From contig JANRKD010000008.1 of NCBI GenBank assembly GCA_033763655.1, forward strand, positions 51,019 through 115,018: a DNA stretch of 64,000 nt, written 5' to 3'. Positions 60,559 through 64,000 of the stretch are shown here, piece by piece. The first letter of the stretch is position 1; the number at the start of each line of letters is the position of its first letter. Under the pieces are notes generated by a model that saw only the letters and a program-made list of their open reading frames with translations, was not told the origin of the DNA and ran no database searches. The position numbers were made by a program, and so were the translations under genes. The DNA comes from QFOX01 sp033763655 (lineage in GTDB: Bacteria; Pseudomonadota; Alphaproteobacteria; Rickettsiales; UBA3002).

Positions 60559-61440
60559 ATGTGGCAACAAATTAAAATCTCGGCACTTCTCCCTTACGCG
60601 GCGGGAAAGAATTTCGTCGGCAATTTTGGCTTTGAAATGGCCGGATACCTAACATTTCTGACCCTGCTGTCGCTCTTTCCCTACCTCGTGCTGATGGTCT
60701 CGGCGGCGGGGTTGGTCGGTCAGGGCGAGGCAGGCAACCACCTGATTACGCTGTTGCTCGAACATTTACCTGCCGACGCAGTCGCGACCATCCGCCCGCG
60801 CATTGTCGAAATCACCTCGGGCACGCCGCAGAACATCCTCACCTTCTCGATTCTCGGTGCACTGTGGACGTCATCGTCGGCGGTCGAGGCCATGCGCGGC
60901 ATTCTCAACCGCGCCTATTGTGTGCGCAAACCGCCCGCCTATGTTTCGCGGCGGCTGACCTCACTCGCCCAGATTTTCCTGCTCACCTGCCTGATTATTA
61001 CCCTCACCCTGCTGTTCGTCTTCGTGCCGATCGCCATTCGCAGCTTTGCCCATTTCACTGGCTTTGTGATTCCGCTCGAACTCGACCATTTCCTGAAAAA
61101 CTACTTCAAACCCATCGCCGCGGTGGTGCTATTCGGCCTGATCGCGACCTTCTATTACGTACTCCCTAACATCAAACAGAGTTTGCTGGCGGTGGTGCCA
61201 GGCGCGCTGCTGGTGGTGGTGCTCTGGGTGGCCGGCGCCTTCCTCGTGACATTTTACCTCAGCGCTTTCAGCCAGATGACGCTGATTTACGGCTCGCTCT
61301 CGGGCTTCATCGCCACCCTGATTTTCTTCTATGTGATGCATGTCATTTTCATCTACGGTGCGGAGTTCAACCACGCGCTGATGGTCATGCTCGGCAAACG
61401 CATTGTCGAACGCGCGGCACCACGCGACGCTTCTCTCTAA
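60559..61440 (+). CDS. YihY/BrkB-family inner membrane protein
   Basis: A 293-residue polytopic protein with about six helices (around 27-50, 95-112, 135-160, 175-200, 208-232, 245-268). Sequence hallmarks are FEMAGYLTFLTLLSLFPYLV, LWTSSSAVEAMRGILNRAY, YYVLPNIKQSLLAVVPGALL and SLSGFIATLIFFYVMHVIFI followed by YGAEFNHALM. The family's function is unresolved. The final codons (accacgcgacgcttct at 61419-61434) are repeated directly after the stop at 61440-61455, so the composite repeat copy C touches the C-terminus. Confidence 0.85.
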   Translation: MWQQIKISALLPYAAGKNFVGNFGFEMAGYLTFLTLLSLFPYLVLMVSAAGLVGQGEAGNHLITLLLEHLPADAVATIRPRIVEITSGTPQNILTFSILGALWTSSSAVEAMRGILNRAYCVRKPPAYVSRRLTSLAQIFLLTCLIITLTLLFVFVPIAIRSFAHFTGFVIPLELDHFLKNYFKPIAAVVLFGLIATFYYVLPNIKQSLLAVVPGALLVVVLWVAGAFLVTFYLSAFSQMTLIYGSLSGFIATLIFFYVMHVIFIYGAEFNHALMVMLGKRIVERAAPRDASL

Positions 61441-61640
61441 CCACGCGACGCTTCTTTTGCCGCTCCCCTCACCCCGGCCCTCTCCCGCAGGCGGGCGAGG
61501 GGGCGACTCCCCTCGTTGGCCATTATCCACCATCCAACTACCCACCATCCATCAACGCTTTCTTCACTGGCGACTGACTACTGACTACTGGCTACTGGCA
61601 ACTGGCTACTGGCAACTGACGACTGGCGACTCCCTTCGCT
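61440..61640 (+). repeat. Composite intergenic repeat, copy C, with palindrome and nine ACTGRCN heptamers
   Basis: Leader CTTCTTTTGCCGCTCCCC, then a REP-like palindrome (CCCTCTCCCGCAGGCGGGCG, near 61479-61498), a CTCGTTGGCCATTATCCACC segment shared in part with copy A, and a perfect run of nine 7-mers at 61566-61628 (units ACTGGCG, ACTGACT, ACTGGCT, ACTGGCA, ACTGACG). The array occupies most of the 235-base gap between the YihY-type gene and ubiA; no start or promoter is obvious inside it. Confidence 0.7.
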
Positions 61641-61675
61641 TGCTACCACGCGCTATGCCCCCTATAACCTCCTGC

Positions 61676-62521
61676 ATGAAACTCGCCCCGACCCTCGCTC
61701 TCCTGCGCCTTAATAAGCCGATTGGCATCTGGCTGCTGTTCTTTCCGGCCGCCTGGGCGGTGGCACTGATCGGCGATCACGATACCGGGCGGCTGATGCT
61801 GCTGATGCTGCTGGGCGCGGCGATAACCCGCTCGGCAGGCTGCATCCTCAACGACCTTGCCGACCGCACACTCGACGCGCAGGTGGCGCGCACCCGCACA
61901 CGGCCACTGGCCAGCGGCGCCCTCACCATGCGGTATGCCCTCGCCCTGCTGGTGTTGTTGCTGGCGGCGGCACTGGCCCTCGCCCTCAGCCTGCCGCCCG
62001 CCGTGTTTGCCCTCGCCCTCGTCGCCCTGCCGATGATCGCCGCCTACCCGTGGATGAAACGCCTCACCTGGTGGCCGCAGCTTTTTCTCGGCCTGACCTT
62101 CAATCTCGGGGCGCTGTTCGGCTGGCTGGCGACAGGCGCGCCGCTGAGCGCCCCGGCCTTCACCCTCTATGCCGCCTGTATGTTCTGGACGCTCGGCTAC
62201 GACACCATCTACGCCATTCAGGACATGGTGGACGATGCCCGTGTGGGCATCCGCTCAAGCGCGCGGGCGCTGGGTAGCAGACGCATCCATGGTTTTGTTG
62301 CGCTCTGCTACGGGCTGATGCTGGCCTTGCTGGCCCTGACCGGCGCCCTGCTGCAGGTGGGCGTTTTCTATTATATCGGCCTCATTGCCCTCGCCGTCCA
62401 GTTACGCTGGCAGATCCGCGCCTTGCCGTGCGAACCCGAGCGTGCAGGCAGCCTGTTTCGCAGCAACCGCTGGGGCGGGCTGTTTTTCCTCCTCGGGTTA
62501 TTGCTGCACCGCCTCGTGTGA
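61676..62521 (+). CDS. ubiA: 4-hydroxybenzoate polyprenyltransferase
   Basis: UbiA attaches the isoprenoid chain to 4-hydroxybenzoate in ubiquinone synthesis. The 281-residue membrane protein has LLRLNKPIGIWLLFFPA, the first aspartate-rich motif CILNDLADRTLDAQVARTRT (NDxxDRxxD) and the second, YDTIYAIQDMVDDARVGIRS. About eight helices follow the family plan. ATG 61676 (MKLAPTLALLRLNKP) is preferred; ATG 61655 would add seven residues, and the open frame above runs through the repeat. Confidence 0.94.
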   Translation: MKLAPTLALLRLNKPIGIWLLFFPAAWAVALIGDHDTGRLMLLMLLGAAITRSAGCILNDLADRTLDAQVARTRTRPLASGALTMRYALALLVLLLAAALALALSLPPAVFALALVALPMIAAYPWMKRLTWWPQLFLGLTFNLGALFGWLATGAPLSAPAFTLYAACMFWTLGYDTIYAIQDMVDDARVGIRSSARALGSRRIHGFVALCYGLMLALLALTGALLQVGVFYYIGLIALAVQLRWQIRALPCEPERAGSLFRSNRWGGLFFLLGLLLHRLV

Positions 62522-62617
62522 CCTTTTGGGCATGACGGCGTTTTTTTTACCGTCACCCGCCCCGCGAACCTTTGTGCGCTTGCGCTTGACACAAAAAATG
62601 GCGAGAATCGCCCGACA

Positions 62618-63877
62618 ATGTCTATGTTCCGCCGCCAGCACGATCAACCCGATACGCCCACCAGCTCGCTGGGTGCCTGCGGCTACCCGCAACCCTTTAT
62701 CGACGCCCTCGCCAAACTCGAGGCCACCGCCCGCACCGGCCAGAAGCAGGGGGCGCTCATCCTGCTATCGGTCGACAATCTCGCGATGATCATGTCGGGC
62801 TACTCGATGGCCGTCGCCGAGGCGGTGATGGGCGAGCTTTTCCAACTCGTGCTCGAAAAAGCCGGCCCGCAGGCCAGCGTCACCCGCGTCCAGCGCGATC
62901 AGTTCGGCATCCTCATGCCCGAAACCAACGATTCCGCCGCCGAACGCTGGTGCGACACCATCGAGGATGCGATTCGCTCCTACAGTTACAACTCGCGCTA
63001 CGGCGAACTGCATTGCCTGATTTCGACCTCCTACCAGATCGTCCCCGACGCCCTCTCGCAGCCGGAGGAAATTCTTGGCCGGGCGCTGGTCATCCTCACC
63101 GAGAGCACCGGCAGCCTGCCGCTGCGCGACGATGTCTCGGGCGCCGGGCACCGCGAGGAAATGGGATTGGCCAATTACCTCGGGCAGGCGGTGAAGGAAG
63201 GCCGCATCCGCCTCGCCTATCAGCCGATTATCGATGCCCGCACCGGCGCCGTCGCCCATTACGAAGCGCTGCTGCGCCTGTGCAGCGAGGACGGCTCCAT
63301 CACCTCCGCCGGCGCGCTTATCCCGATTGCCGAGCGCATGGGCTTCATCCCGATGATTGACTGCATCGTGCTCGAAAAAGTCGTGAACGAATTGCGGCTC
63401 GATGCGCAGGTGCATCTGGCGGTGAACGTCTCGAACCTCACCATCCAGGACAGCCGTTGGCTCAACCTGCTGACGGAACTGATGACGAAGAATCCCGAGG
63501 TGGCCGAACGCCTGACCGTCGAGATTACCGAAACCGCCGTGCATGGCGATCTCAAACATTCCGCGCGCTTCTGCGCCGAGGTGCAGGCGCTCGGCTGCCT
63601 GATCGCGCTCGATGATTTCGGCTCGGGCTACACCTCGTTCCGCCAGTTGAAAACCCTGTCGATTGACTTTGTCAAAATCGACGGTGCCTTCATCCGCGAC
63701 CTGACCGACAATGCCGACAGCCGCCTGTTTGTCAAAATCCTGCTCGATTTCACCAAGGGCTTCGGCCTGAAATCGGTGGCGGAGTTTGTCGAGACCGGGG
63801 AAGTCGCCAAAATGCTGATGGATCTGGGCATTGACTACCTGCAAGGCTATTATTTCGGTAGGGGCTGTACCAGCTAA
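62618..63877 (+). CDS. EAL-domain protein with degenerate GGDEF, C-terminus cut by an insertion sequence
   Basis: A 419-residue cytosolic protein. Residues 45-170 resemble a GGDEF domain without the signature (VQRDQFGIL in its place), so no cyclase activity is expected. Residues 185-419 form an EAL domain with catalytic motifs intact: YEALLRL, NVSNL, EITETA, DDFGSGYTSFRQLK, KIDGAFI and EFVETGE. It should bind or hydrolyse c-di-GMP. The last part reads QGYYFGR, after which the frame runs into the insertion-sequence end and stops (GCTS), removing perhaps the final few to dozens of residues. Confidence 0.88.
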   Translation: MSMFRRQHDQPDTPTSSLGACGYPQPFIDALAKLEATARTGQKQGALILLSVDNLAMIMSGYSMAVAEAVMGELFQLVLEKAGPQASVTRVQRDQFGILMPETNDSAAERWCDTIEDAIRSYSYNSRYGELHCLISTSYQIVPDALSQPEEILGRALVILTESTGSLPLRDDVSGAGHREEMGLANYLGQAVKEGRIRLAYQPIIDARTGAVAHYEALLRLCSEDGSITSAGALIPIAERMGFIPMIDCIVLEKVVNELRLDAQVHLAVNVSNLTIQDSRWLNLLTELMTKNPEVAERLTVEITETAVHGDLKHSARFCAEVQALGCLIALDDFGSGYTSFRQLKTLSIDFVKIDGAFIRDLTDNADSRLFVKILLDFTKGFGLKSVAEFVETGEVAKMLMDLGIDYLQGYYFGRGCTS

Positions 63878-64000
63878 CGCAATAATGTGTTACGGAACAG
63901 CATGCGCAAGAGCCGATTAAGTAAGGTCATCCAGGATAAGCTAGTGGAGCATTTTGTGGCCGGTGCAACGGCCCGATGTGCGGCGAGTTTGGTGGGTGTA
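63861..64000 (+). mobile_element. IS1595-family insertion sequence, left end (continues beyond window)
   Basis: The terminus GGGGCTGTACCAGCTAAC at 63861 fits the ends of IS1595-type elements, and a matching transposase starts 41 bases inside. The element interrupts the EAL gene. The right terminus and any target duplication lie outside the window, so family assignment rests on the terminus and the first 33 transposase residues. Confidence 0.75.
63902..64000 (+). CDS. IS1595-family transposase (N-terminal part, cut by window edge)
   Basis: Only the first 33 residues are present: MRKSRLSKVIQDKLVEHF, then VAGATARCAASLVGV. This N-terminal helix-turn-helix pattern matches IS1595-group transposases. 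The DDE-type catalytic region lies beyond the window. It is too short to have been called by length alone. Confidence 0.75.
   Translation, partial: MRKSRLSKVIQDKLVEHFVAGATARCAASLVGV

Noticed and set aside
61566..61628. Heptamer array considered as a CRISPR array
   Set aside because: Units are 7 bases and contiguous without unique spacers, and no cas genes are nearby.

Overview
This is a GC-rich stretch of alphaproteobacterial chromosome, densely packed with genes on both strands. The case for Alphaproteobacteria rests on gene order: obgE-proB-proA-nadD-rsfS-rlmH-gpmI-envC-ctpA-deacetylase-rppH, rpmH-rnpA-yidD-yidC-engB-argB, rpiB-glyA-nrdR-ribD-ribE-ribBA-ribH-nusB-thiL, and gmk/rsmA-surA-lptD-lptG-lptF-pepA-holC. 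The cell appears to be free-living in style: Gram-negative with LPS export, a class I PHA synthase, malate synthase, ubiquinone and cytochrome bc1/oxidase maturation genes, a type IV pilus-type secretin and a c-di-GMP phosphodiesterase-like protein. I cannot place it below class.

Layout. 1-3.2 kb: partial aminotransferase, proline-rich lipoprotein, phaC. 3.2-4.2 kb: AT-richer island with a truncated polymorphic-toxin tip, its immunity gene and a heptamer repeat. 4.2-8.1 kb: rplM-rpsI with terminator, argC-gamma carbonic anhydrase, a membrane protein. 8.1-12.9 kb (minus): phoR-pstC-pstA-pstB and a PAS protein, without pstS, phoU or phoB. 13-25.9 kb (plus): rplU-rpmA, obgE, proline and NAD biosynthesis, rsfS-rlmH, gpmI, envC-like, ctpA, deacetylase, rppH. 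25.9-30.1 kb (minus): argB, engB, yidC, yidD, rnpA, rpmH. 30.3-32.6 kb: histidine kinase and panB. 32.6-36.9 kb (minus): prepilin peptidase, secretin, ABC-2 permease, repeat-type protein. 37-45.3 kb (plus): the rpiB to thiL riboflavin/one-carbon cluster, then bamE and a bc1-complex assembly chaperone. 45.3-49 kb: panE, an unknown, sco, gmk. 48.7-55.3 kb (minus): rsmA-surA-lptD-lptG-lptF. 55.5-57.5 kb: pepA-holC. 57.5-60.4 kb (minus): malate synthase, nuclease-like protein, O-methyltransferase. 60.5-64 kb: YihY-type protein, ubiA, an EAL protein cut by the left end of an IS1595-type insertion sequence.

Most operons are translationally coupled by ATGA, TAATG, TGATG or GTGA overlaps, so start sites are often well constrained. 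No tRNA, rRNA, CRISPR array or convincing riboswitch was seen.

The most noteworthy items outside the housekeeping set are: rsfS apparently starting at an ATT codon behind a good Shine-Dalgarno; two structured elements with inverted-repeat ends (37.0-37.2 kb and 45.3-45.6 kb), the second supplying the C-terminus of panE; a three-copy composite intergenic repeat containing a palindrome and/or ACTGRCN heptamers; the pst operon with an unusual gene content; and the secretin/ABC-2 permease operon. I see no complete, clearly undescribed multi-gene system; the secretin/ABC-2 operon and the pst-PAS arrangement are the closest candidates.
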